Below are positions 19,481 to 30,060 of a DNA stretch of 64,000 nt, in pieces. The stretch comes from Eremophila alpestris peregrina (lineage: Eukaryota; Chordata; Aves; Passeriformes; Alaudidae), in NCBI GenBank assembly GCA_009792885.1, contig WMCF01000065.1, positions 4,095,247-4,159,246 on the forward strand, given 5' to 3'. The notes under the pieces are model-generated. The model saw only the letters and a list, made by a program, of their open reading frames with translations, did no database searches and was not told where the DNA came from. Position 1 is the first letter of the stretch; the number at the start of each line of letters is the position of its first letter. A program made the position numbers and the translations under genes.

Positions 19481-22400
19481 TTATGAAGCACAGCATTCCT
19501 CTCCGTGGCTGTGGAGGAAGGAAAATCTCCCCTGGCTGGCAGGAATGCTCTTCCTCCCCTCCCCAGGCTCCGTGAGGATGAGGACACACCACTCCTGGCA
19601 GGAAGGAGTGGAGGAAGGACCACTAAACTCCACACTGGCATATTCCTTCTAACAATTAAATAGCTGGTTAGAAGTTGGTATAAAATCTCTGGTCTAGTGG
19701 GGAGCAATGGGTGATTTCTTAATATGCTCTAGAATATTCATTTCTACATTAATCTAGTCTCAGTCTTCTGTTGGTTCGATCATTTCCAGTACATCTGAAG
19801 GACAGGATTTGCTCACCTGCTGTCTAGCTGGGAAATAAATTGCAAAATGGGAATCAGATCATCTCCAGGTCAGCATCCTGGGCTGGTAGCTGAGGTCACA
19901 CACTCTGCAACTGAAAAAGGGAAGGAGAAATAGGAAAGGAAAAACGAATCCCATACTTGCTTAGGGAGGCTTTTAAAATGTTGGGACAGCTGACAGGGCA
20001 AGTGGGAGTCTTTAAATCAGCGCTAGAGGTTGGTTTTAAAGTGATGCATTCTCATTCAGCTGGGAAGTGCTGCAGAAGTGCCAGTTCATGTTTTTAAAAT
20101 GAAGACCCAGATGCCTGAGGTTTCTTTCAGAGCTGGAAAGTTTGGAATGAAAATGAAATTCACCTGATTCCAGCAGTTCTGTTTGTTTTTTTTTTTTTTT
20201 TTTGCTGCTAATGCGGTGTTAAGCTTCCATTTGTAAACATTTCTGGGGAACTACTGACCTTTGCTAAGTTACCAGCCTCACATGACAGTGGGACCTTTGA
20301 ATACCTCTCACAGTGTTTCTGAAAGCATTTCTGCCCTGGTCAGAAATCAGAACATGCCACTGGTGATCCCCCTGCTGATGCTCCCTGGGGCACTGCATGG
20401 TTCCAGCAGAAACATGGGGTTTTTCAGAGCCTGAAAAGCTCCTGAAAGCTGCAAATCCCGAATTCCAGCAGAGATTTTGGAGAACAAAATAAAAATGACC
20501 TTGCCATTGTAAAGCAGTGGTGGGGAGTGTGCTCTCTCACCTCAGTTAAGTCACTGGGGAGACCTGCCTGGTTTTTTTCCAGCTGCCTTAGACTGAGGCC
20601 CCTTGTCCTTCAGAGATAATGGAAAAGGCACAAATGCCTCAGACACCTCCATGGACCTGCTCCAGAACCCAACAAGAGTACAGGAGATGGGAGAAGAGGG
20701 TGGGGAAAGGGCAAAGAAGGTGTGTTCATACCAAACTAATCCTCCTTCTCTTCTGAGCTGTGAGCCTGCTGAATTGGCTGCTGGGTTATGTAAGAGGAGT
20801 CATTGTGCGGGTGTTGAAAGGGCAGCCTTGCACCGAGAGCTCAGCACACCGCCGGAATTTTAAACAGCCCGGTGCCTGCTGAGGGAGGGAGCAGAGCCCA
20901 TCCAAAGCCATCCATCCTGCTCTGCCTTCCCACTCACATCCCAGCCGAGCCCGGGCACCTGGGCAAGGTCACTCCATGCCCAGATCCCTGTCAGCCCGGC
21001 CGAGGCTGCCCTGCTTCTGCCTCCCCCTTCCCCTCCTGTCCCTGCCCACCGCAGCCCTTCCCCTGAATCACAAACACCCCGAGCTGCCGGCACTACAGCA
21101 AAATTAACAAACAGCCCATAAATTTTACATGAGTTCCTGAGACCAGACAGAAATTAATTTGATGTTGTCTTTTGATAAAGATGTAGCCCCCTTTCTCTGA
21201 CTTTAATTTGTTGGCTCCCCCCGCCACTGCCCTTCACAAACACGGGTTTGTTTTTTTTTTTTCTCTAAGGTTGCAATTTGGTTCTTGTGATAATAAAAGT
21301 GCATAAATAAATAAATAACCCGCTTCAAATAACCCCTGGCTTGTAAATAGGAACGGAGAGAACACCATCCCCTGAAGAACAAAAAAAAAAAGAAAAAGAA
21401 AAAAAAGGGAATCAAATCAAGTCCAATCACAGTTCAGTTGCCTGTGGTTTGGATTAGCTGGGGATGTTCTGTGCACAGGCTCCCCAAAAGGCCCTGATTT
21501 CCCAGGCACAGGTGAGAGGGCACAGAGGATGAGCAAACCCAATAATCTCAGCACAAGCTGCACAAGGAGTGAGCCGGAGCCCATCACCAGGTGGTCATTC
21601 CGAGCACAGAAACATCACCTGGGGCTTCAGTTCCTTTCCTAGAGAGGCAGCAGGAGCTATTCAAATGTGTTGGCATTTAAGGGATTGGGAAGGAGGATGT
21701 GCAGAGGAGGGAGGGGATTGAGGAGTGTGATGAACCACTTTCAATACTCCAGTGGAAGCTCCTGTAGGAATTTGTCCTTGAGTCTTTCCCCAGTCCCTTT
21801 GGCCATGTTGTTAACAGTGTTATTGAGGCCCTTTCAAACACTGCACAAACAACAGCTGGTACTGATATTTTTCCAGCAGTTATCAGTGATAAGAGCTAAG
21901 TTAAGAACATTTTTTTAATATATATTTGCAAAAGAAGCTAAAGTGTCAAAGGACAAAATGCACTTCAAATCATTTAGAGTTTGAAAATATATTTGAAAGG
22001 GGAATGAAAGGAAAAGAAAGAATTTAAAGAAAAGTGCAAGTCCATGTTTAATCTGGAGCACTGCATTTGCTTAAGATCTGAAGGTCTCTTCTCAAAGTTA
22101 TTTAACCTCTTCACCTAGTTTTACTTTAAGCTGATTTTTAAAATGAAAATGCTGATGCGAAACAAAGAAAAGCTTAGTATAAAATACTTAAAAATCTTTA
22201 AAAAAAGTTTTTAAATGTTTAAAGATTCAAAAAATTCTTTCTGTTCCTTTTTTTTTTTTTTTTGGTCCAAACCTCCTCACTAATTTTGATCCCAATTCAC
22301 TGTGATTTCCAATTCTTTGACACTAAAGGTTTCCTTTAATATTTCTATCATTTTTCAAAGGGTACCCAGCTCCTGCCAAGGCCTTCCATGACAGAGAATC

Positions 22401-23981
22401 AGCTGCCTCTGCTCTACTCTGCCTCTGCTCTTCAAAATTCATCCACCTTCCCCCAACAGATTTTCCTCTTTGCCTCCCATTGGTTTTACATGTCATTGAT
22501 TCAGTAATTTTGCCACTCAGAGAGTCTCATGTCTTCTGTCCTTACACCTCTCCTTTCTTTTCTCCATGGTGCCTGGATTATGTCTTTATAGCATCAGAAT
22601 TGAGCCCATTAATCCAAATTTAAGGGTTTTAACTGCAGATGGTGGCTGTCTCCAAGGATTCCTTCCAGCTTTGCCTCCTGGAATGGCTGAGGTTTCCCTT
22701 CTAGAAGCTGACTCCCACTACACTCACATACCTTTCCTTTCCTCTACAGACAACAACATAACTGCTGAAAATAAGATTTTAGATTTATATTTTTAGGAGC
22801 AGAGTTTAAAGGACACTTTGCAAGGCAAAAAAGATAAGAGCATGTAACAAACGTGTGGTGTCTGAGTCTCTCTTGGAGACTTCGCTTTGATTTTTCTTGA
22901 ATTGTTTTCTGTCTGAATTTTTAATAAAAAGTGTTAGGCAGCTTGTCACTCTTTATGTATGGAAAACATAATACTCTTTGATGTTCTCAGTTACTGTGTC
23001 ATGTTTATGTGCTCTGACAGTCTTTGAACCGTGGCTCACTGCAGACAATGGGAAGGGATCCTCAGAGAGGTGGAAGGAAGGATTTTAAAAGAGCCTCATT
23101 TCCTAATCCCAGAATGGCAGTGTGTCACCAGCATCCACACTGGTGTCCAGTGCCTTCAGAACAAGGGAATATTTGACTGACTAAGTTGCAGAGCTGAGCC
23201 CAAGGCGTGTGATATCACTCTGAGTTATGTCAACATTTCAAGGGTTTCAGCGAGCTTTAGAGCTGCTCAGACACTTCCAACAGTTTGATGTGAGGAAAGA
23301 CAAACTTCTGGAGCTTCACAAAATTATTGTCAATTATTTAAAAAGAAAACAGAATTCAATGAGAATAAAAATCCGTATTTCACCCAAGTGCTGAGCACAA
23401 TGACAGGAGCTGCTAGTAAAATAAATACATCCCTTCTGTAAGGGCTTTTGTAGGTACCCAAGAACATCACAGTGACAGGCGGCTGCTGCAAGGAAATTAG
23501 GGATGAACACATCCAGATCTATTCCTGCTGAATACTAAATACACACCTGAGATCCCTGGTGATGATGCCCAGAGGCTGTCCCTGTTCGTCCTCATCATCA
23601 CAGTGACACTTCAAAGGAGCCACCACCGAGCTGTGTCCTGTGGAACCCTTTGCATGGCTCAGAGTGTTATTTAATGATCTTCAGGGCACAAGGCAGAGTG
23701 CAGCACTTCACACTGGCCTTTCATGCAAAACTGCAGCCAGGCCTTTTATTTAGTCATTTAAACGAGGGTTTAAACGAGGATTTAAATGATCTCTCTTTGC
23801 AGGCCCTGTTAGGGTTTGTTTCAAAAGGTGCCCAGATTCAGCTCACAGGGAATGGATCAAAACGCACATGATGTGGTTGTTTCAGTGATGGCAGGGAATA
23901 GACTCCCACTGCTGCAGGCATGGTCCTGCCAGGCTGGGTGAGGGGCAGGGAGAGGCAGGGGACACGTGGAGGCAGTGGCAC
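19481..23981. other. long unique non-coding stretch with low-complexity runs
   Basis: Mixed sequence, GC-rich at 20860-21070 and AT-rich at 21090-21200 and 21900-22360. T-runs lie at 20186-20203 and 22246-22263. I find no recognisable exon, RNA gene or transposon in these 4.5 kb. Frames here are all under about 90 codons. Confidence 0.5.
21249..21411. repeat. T-run, AAAT microsatellite and A-rich run
   Basis: Three low-complexity runs lie close together: T12 near 21251, (AAAT)n at about 21303-21317, and an A-rich block at 21380-21407 interrupted by single G residues. No insertion structure links them. Confidence 0.8.
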
Positions 23982-24590
23982 AGGGATCTGGGCACACAGA
24001 TGCTGAGCACACAGGGACGTGAGCACAGAGGGATGTGAGCACACACTGGGATGTGAGCACACAGGGATGGGAGCACACAGGGATGTGGGCACACACAGGG
24101 ATGGGAGCACACACAGGGATGTGAGCACACTGGGATGTGAGCACACAGGGATCTGGGCACACAGGGATGTGAGCACACACAGGGATGTGAGCACACACTG
24201 GGATGTGAGCACACAGGGATCTGGGCACACAGGGATGTGAGCACACACNTGGGCACACAGGGATGTGAGCACACACAGGGATGTGAGCACACACTGGGAT
24301 GTGAGCACACAGGGATCTGGGCACACAGGGATGTGAGCACACACTGGGATGTGAGCACACTGGGATGTGAGCACACTGGGATGTGGGCACACAGGTGCTG
24401 AGCACACTGGGATCTAAGCACATTGGGATTCTGAGCACACTGGGGTCTGAGCATGCAGGAATCTGAGCACACAGGGATGTGGGTACACTGGGATGTGAGC
24501 ACACTGGGATCTGGGCACACTGGGATGTGAGCACACACAGGGATCTGAGCACACACAGGGATGTGAGCACACTGGGATTCTGAGCACACA
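23982..24590. repeat. 16-18-bp minisatellite with 68-bp higher-order units
   Basis: Tandem GGGATGTGAGCACACA with variants GGGATCTGGGCACACA and an 18-base form ending CACACACA, roughly 36 copies. In the middle, four subunits form a 68-base higher-order unit, clear at 24148-24215 and repeated after it with the same variant order. The right part (24390-24590) is more degenerate. Minus-strand frames of 190-270 codons translating to Ser/His/Pro/Val/Cys repeats are products of the array. One N lies at 24249. Confidence 0.95.
24249..24249. other. single unresolved base, likely contig join
   Basis: The one N sits inside the minisatellite. The 27 bases before it (24222-24248) are identical to the 27 bases after it (24250-24276). 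This suggests two sequence ends placed side by side rather than one unreadable base. Confidence 0.65.
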
Positions 24591-25980
24591 GGCTGGGCAC
24601 CCACCACCCTCAGCAGCTGTGTGCTGTGCTTCAGTCTGGCGCACAACCCAAGTGAGATTTGTCTTTTCCTTCTCTTTATTGTGCCTTTGAGACTCTGCAC
24701 GCAAGGCCTTTGCCTTTCAGACCATCCCTGACCTCATGGATTTGGGAGAGATGTGAGAGGTCAGTTTTGTCCTAACCCCCTGCATGGCCAGCAGCATTGC
24801 CTTCCTCTTCATCCCCATCCTTGCCATCCCCCTGGGGCTCACCTGCCCTTCACACCATGGGAAAGAGTCTTCCAGCTCCTGTTCAAAAGTCAATTTGGCA
24901 ACCTGGCAGGGGGACTAAGCAGTCGATTCCATTTTCTTCCCCTTTTTCTTCTGAGCGCAAAACCTAACAGACCCCTTCAGAAAAGACTCCCTTGTCACAG
25001 GAAAGGGTTCCTTTGTATGCCAGTTGCAGCGTCTATTTTTCAAGATAACCTTTATTTCATGTACTGAGTGTTAGCTTTGCTGGAAAAGAGAAAAGCTGAG
25101 ATAACTCCTTCACCTGTGGAACATTATTACGCTTTCTGGTAAAAAAAGAAGAATGAGTTGTTCTGGTTCATGATAATGGAGGTGGAACGAATCAGGCAGG
25201 AGCAGGAGCTGAATTGCACCTCTCTCTCTTTCTCCCCACCTGTCTATCTTTGCAATCTCACTCTCTTTTCTCTGTCTGTCTTCCTGTCTCCAGCACAGAC
25301 TGATTTTTCTCTCTCCCTTCTCTCATTACCTCCAGATTCTCTGGTTTTCTTATGCACACTATAACTTCCTCAGGGGCTCATCAGCAAATCTCCTGACCAG
25401 CAGCTCTATTATTTGTGCTTTCAGTGGAAGGGGTGCCTGGAGATCTGTCCTGCTGTGCTTGGAGCTGTACCACCAAAACACAAAAGTTCTGCCTTCTGCA
25501 CTGAAGAGTTTCCAGGCTAAAAATTTGGTGATTTGCACTCAGCTGTAAATTGGTCCACGGAACATTTCTCCCCTGGGAAAAAGCTGTTCTTCTTTAGGTA
25601 ATAGGTAAAATTGTGAATGCTTCAATGGAGTACTCTAATTCCAATGACTTTTCAAAGGCAAAATATTGAATCAATTTGAAATCAGAATGGATTTTAAATT
25701 TTTTATTATTTCAACTTTTTCCCACTCCATTTCCCACTTGTTTTCACTTCCATATTAGAATCTTAATGTTATTCTCTTACATATCCATGTCCCATCCAGT
25801 ATTGCAGTGCTAAGCTGTGTTCCAGTAATATCAAAATGAAGCACTTCAGGAGGTGGTGGCATCACTTCTTGTCTTGGTTTGGAGACAATTTTTAGGAGAA
25901 AACACCCTGGAATGAGCATTTCCTCCAAAGAGAAGGGCTTTGATAAACCTTTTTTTGCCAATGAAAGAAATTAATACCAA
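24591..25980. other. unique non-coding stretch
   Basis: Pyrimidine-rich around 25215-25345 and AT-rich around 25600-25760. No exon or RNA recognised. Confidence 0.5.
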
Positions 25981-26498
25981 TGGGGGACTGTGAAACAAAA
26001 ATACCAACAAACTGTTTATTAACCAAAGAAAAAGGGTGTCTTATCTGCAAGGCACAGATAAGGATTGAATAAATGCTAAATATTGAAATTTCAAAGCCTT
26101 AACTCCCCTGCCCCACTGGGCCATGTGGCCAGGAGGCAGAGATGGCTCCTGTCCCCCTTGGCCTCAGGGAAGGGAGGAACAGGAGTTCACAGGGCACAAT
26201 AGATGGGAACCTTTCTGCCATTGGTCTCCTCCTCACAGCAGGTAAAGCCGGTGGGCTTTGGGGTCCTTTCCTTTGCTGGCTCAATCTCCCCCGGGGCCTG
26301 GATCATCCCCTGGGGCAGTGTGGAAGGGAATAAAACCCCAAAACCCAAGCCAAAACAGTTCAAGGAGAAAAACCCACAAAAAGAACAACTGAAGGATCTC
26401 TGCTGGAGTCCAGGGAAAAAGGTGGGGAAAGAAAAAAAAGCAAAAAGCTTCTTGACTAAGCAATCAAAAACTAATCCAGCAAAAGGAATAATGTAACA
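25981..26498 (-). mobile_element. probable solo LTR of an endogenous retrovirus
   Basis: The interval begins TGGGGGACTGTG and ends GTAACA, so it is bounded by TG...CA. On the minus strand a CCAAT word lies upstream (plus ATTGG near 26221) and an AATAAA signal lies at plus 26015-26020, near the expected R/U5 end. The order CCAAT, AATAAA, then a short tail fits an LTR on the minus strand. I see no clear target-site duplication, no TATA box and no adjacent retroviral genes. The boundaries are therefore tentative. Confidence 0.45.
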
Positions 26499-27395
26499 TC
26501 CCAATCTGCACCCTCAGGAGCACACTGAGGTGAGAAAGGGTTTGAACCAAGCCATGCAGGAGCCCAGACCTGCCCCAAGTCCATCTTAAAGCTTCAGCAG
26601 ACATTTCTGGGCATAAAGCAGATGATTAGGGAATAAAGTTTCATCATAAAATCACCCCAAGACACTTCTGAACTGAAATATTTCAAAGCCCTACTTCCTG
26701 ATTTGGTCCTATCTGAGACATAACCAAAAGTTCAGTCGCCAGATTTCTCTGGAGACCAAATGCCTGTTTTCTCATCAACTTTAACGATGAAGTCTAAGAA
26801 ATTCTGAGTTTGATCAGATGGAACAGGGCACATTTAAACTTATCTTCTGAGCTGGATGCTGATATTGCTGTGTGACAGTGATGTATGGGAGAGATTCCAG
26901 TTGTCCCTTGGAACACCCCATCCTCCTTGTGGAAACAAGGAATCTTGCCTTCCCCTGCTCCCAGCTCGCTGTTAATGCCTCTTTCAACGAATTATTTGAG
27001 TAGAGGAACGAGTTTGGTGCCACAGTTACAACAGGCAGCAAGGCAGACCCCACAGCAGCCCTTTTCTATATCCCACCCCTTGATATCCATGATGGGGAGG
27101 TGACACAGGAGGTGGCAGGGGCTCCTTGTGAGAGGGAGGGCATCCCAGATGGGATTAGGGCTTTGAAAACCAGGAATAAAATGGGGTTTAGCAGTTGTAT
27201 GCTGTTGCTCTGGAGGGCTGTGGGAAGCCCAGCTGGGTTCATGCTCTGGCCATGGCCAAGTGTGTTTGCAGAGCTGCTGGTTCCACATCCAGAGGATCCT
27301 CCTGGCAGGGGAAAAGTCCTGCAGCTCATGCACCAGTGAGCTCAGCACGGGAAGAGCAGCTCTGGAAGCTGCTGCACGGAGTCCATGCTGCACCA
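26499..27395. other. unique non-coding stretch
   Basis: Mixed composition. Overlapping frames of 60-134 codons on both strands around 26814-27398 show no recognisable domain. Confidence 0.5.
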
Positions 27396-27540
27396 TAAAT
27401 TACAGGGTAGTTATTTCTTAGTTATTCAGCAGTTACAGTGTAATTAGTTCCGCTTAATGTCAACTTTTGTCAATACGTCTTTCATTAGGCAGAAAATTAG
27501 AGCTGGGTTTCGAAGCCGTGGCAATACATGACTTTTCTCT
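27396..27540. promoter_or_regulatory. candidate conserved non-coding element
   Basis: AT-rich block with TAAATTACAGGG, GTGTAATTAGTTCCGC, TTAATGTCAAC, AATACGTC and TTTCGAAGCCG. It keeps four CpGs although the surrounding sequence has almost none. Similar in style to the blocks at 16.96 and 59.1 kb. Enhancer function is inferred. Confidence 0.4.
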
Positions 27541-27590
27541 GAGCTTGGGCTTGGGGGAGGGAGGAGAAGAGTGCTGTGGGGAGGGGATGG

Positions 27591-27669
27591 GGCTGTCAGG
27601 TGAGTTCTGGGGCTGTCAGGTGAGTTCTGGGGCTGTCAGGTGAATTCTGGGGCTGTCAGGTGCATTCCA
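27591..27669. repeat. 20-bp tandem repeat, four copies
   Basis: GGCTGTCAGGTGAGTTCTGG is repeated from 27591 with near-perfect copies (one G-to-A change in copy three, decay in copy four). Such a clean array is probably recent. Confidence 0.95.
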
Positions 27670-29085
27670 AGCCTTGCTCACGATTTCTGCATTCCTACAA
27701 GCCTGCACATTCTCACAAAGCTTGCATGCACAAAACTCACATCTCTTCTCCAACACGCAGATACAAAACACCTGATCCTCTCCTCCAGGATCAATATTCC
27801 AGCCCAGACTGCAGAGAAGAATCAAACAGGTCCAGAGAGGAATCAAACAGGTCCCTTGAGAAGTTTTCTTTGGCTGCTCAGAAACAAACAGGCAAATAAA
27901 CAAGGAAATAAACCCCAGGAGCTGCCTCACAACAGCATTTGTTGCCTGTGTTTTGCAGAAGAGCCTAATTAAGCAGGATGCCTTTAGATTCTGGGGACTC
28001 CAGCTTTCATTTAAAGGGGGCTTCATTTCCAGTCTGCAGGTTCTTTATACTTGGACATCACAGGTAGTCCTTCTGCCTTCCCTTCCTCTTTATTTTTTTC
28101 CTTTCAAAAATGTAGACATCATTAGGAGATTGACTTCTCTGAGTTTTGCCATTGCTTTGAACAGTGGCAGAATTTGAGTCCCTGGTCCAAAAATGATCTA
28201 AATCAGGGGACTTGGCTTTAAGGGAAACACAGAGAAACATTTTCCTGTGTCCTTCTGCTGAGAAGTGAGAGACAAGGTGAAATAGGTTTAAGGGTGCTGT
28301 CCTTCCCCCTAATACACCTCACTTCAGGTGAGCCTCTGGAAGCAGTTTCAGTGTGAAAGATCCTTTTACCTGTTTTACATTTCAAACCCACGTGAGAGCA
28401 CATTGCACAAGTGTGGACTGAGCTACTAATGATGGAATGATTAGGAAATTGTAAAATAAATTATTTTAAGATTATTTTGGAATGGTGCAAACCCAACTAA
28501 TTTGCTCTTTATTTGTGCTGCTCGCCCAGGTCTAGATAAATGGCTGGAAGTAGAAAGGAGTCAGCATGGGTCTGTATTTTTTTATATATAGTTTTCATAA
28601 TTCCAGCCTCCAATACCCCCTCCATATAATTTTCCTGTGTGATTATGCTGTGTTGGTTTCACACAGGGCCCTGCATATGCTAAAGCTGGTCCTTGAAGAA
28701 GAATTAAGTATTCAGTTCAGGAAAAAAAAATGTTAGACAGAAAGAATATAATGGTAATGTTGATAGAAATGCCTCCTCCAAATATGTAATGAAGTTCCTT
28801 CAGTTGTCTTGCACCCCTCGGTGTCCACCAGGAGACCAGGGACAATGGAGCTCCTCCTGCTATTATAAAATGAACAGTAATAACAACAACAGCAGCAAAC
28901 ATTCATCCCACTGAATTTTTCCAGATGAACGTGGATTCCAGAATTAATGTGTGTGGGTATTCAGTGGTTATTGCAGCTTCCTCCTGTTGTGAGTAATAAG
29001 ACCAGGGACACACAATTCAACTCACCCATCACAACTGGAACACTGAGACCAACTAAAACCTCTTCAGAGAAATCTTTAGAGATTT
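27670..29085. other. unique non-coding stretch
   Basis: Includes a short direct repeat of AGAGAGGAATCAAACAGGTC-like sequence near 27815-27855 and AT-rich sequence at 28430-28640. No exon recognised. Confidence 0.5.
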
Positions 29086-29120
29086 TATCTATACATACAT
29101 ACATACATATATATATATGT
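29086..29120. repeat. (ACAT)n/(AT)n microsatellite
   Basis: A run of ACATACATACAT passes into ATATATATATAT, about 35 bases in total. Confidence 0.93.
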
Positions 29121-30008
29121 GAAATCCCCAGCTATTCTTGAATAATGAAGGGCTGTGGAAAAAAAACCCACAACAATCTGAGGAAACCATGAGCAAAAAT
29201 AGAAGATCAACTCATTTGATAAATTATGTATTGCAAACTACTCAGCTGAGTCCATTCCACCTTGCACAGGTTGAAATCCATATGGAGCATTCTTTCTCTC
29301 TGTGGGCAGCCTCTCCCCAAATGCACTGAAGGAAATTTATGCAGAGATTTGTGTCTGTTCTTCTGGAATATTTCAGACCACGTTGAGACAATTCTGCCCC
29401 ACCAAACTCCCTTGCCTCAGTCACCCAGGAAAAAACAATGGGCTGTGTGTTAATGCTTGGCTGCACCTAAATGTGTGGAATCAGCAGGGATTGGGAGCTG
29501 TGGGGGGTTTTCTGGAGGAATATCAGCTGGGAATCAGTGTGGGGGTCCATGAGCACCCTGAGCTCATGAATGAAGGCAGAGGTCTGGTGTGGTGTCTGGC
29601 TCTGGGGTTATGGCTGTTGCTGGATCAGAATGAGAGCTGAGAGTGGTCTCTCCAGCAGCAGCTTGGCACTGTTTGGCAGTGCTCAGGTGCCCCAGACCAG
29701 CTCCTCAGGGTGGCTCAGGGTGTCCCTGTCCCACCCAGCCACTGCCAGGAGGCCAAGGGAGCTCCCCATCCCCTGCAAGAAGGGGACAATCTCACCCAGA
29801 CCTGTCCCTTCCATCCCTGCGGTGTTTGGTTTCTCCCAGCCCATTTCCCACTGTTCTTCCCTGGTTAAACAAACAGATTTCCTGTGTCAGAGATGGTTAT
29901 TATGGGCTGTCACCATCTCTTCCTGCCCACACTTCTGCCTCTTGCTGGCTTCTGCCCTGTTTGCCTGGCTGAAGCCTGGCTGTCCCTCAGCACTGCCCCA
30001 GCCTCCTG
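29121..30008. other. unique non-coding stretch
   Basis: A 221-codon plus-strand frame (29570-30235) crosses into the 10-bp repeat. It shows no recognisable domain and uneven composition, so it is not called. Confidence 0.5.
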
Positions 30009-30060
30009 CACCCAGGGACACCCAGGGACACCCAGGGACACCCAGGGACACCCAGGGACA
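30009..30060. repeat. 10-bp tandem repeat, five perfect copies
   Basis: CACCCAGGGA is repeated five times without error. Confidence 0.97.

Noticed and set aside
23838..24700. Minus-strand frames of 189-272 codons rich in Cys, His, Pro and Ser
   Set aside because: They are the 16-base minisatellite read in three frames; no non-repeat domain is attached.
27500..27530. GGGTTTCGAAGCC resembling a tRNA T-arm
   Set aside because: No matching A box, acceptor stem or anticodon arm upstream.
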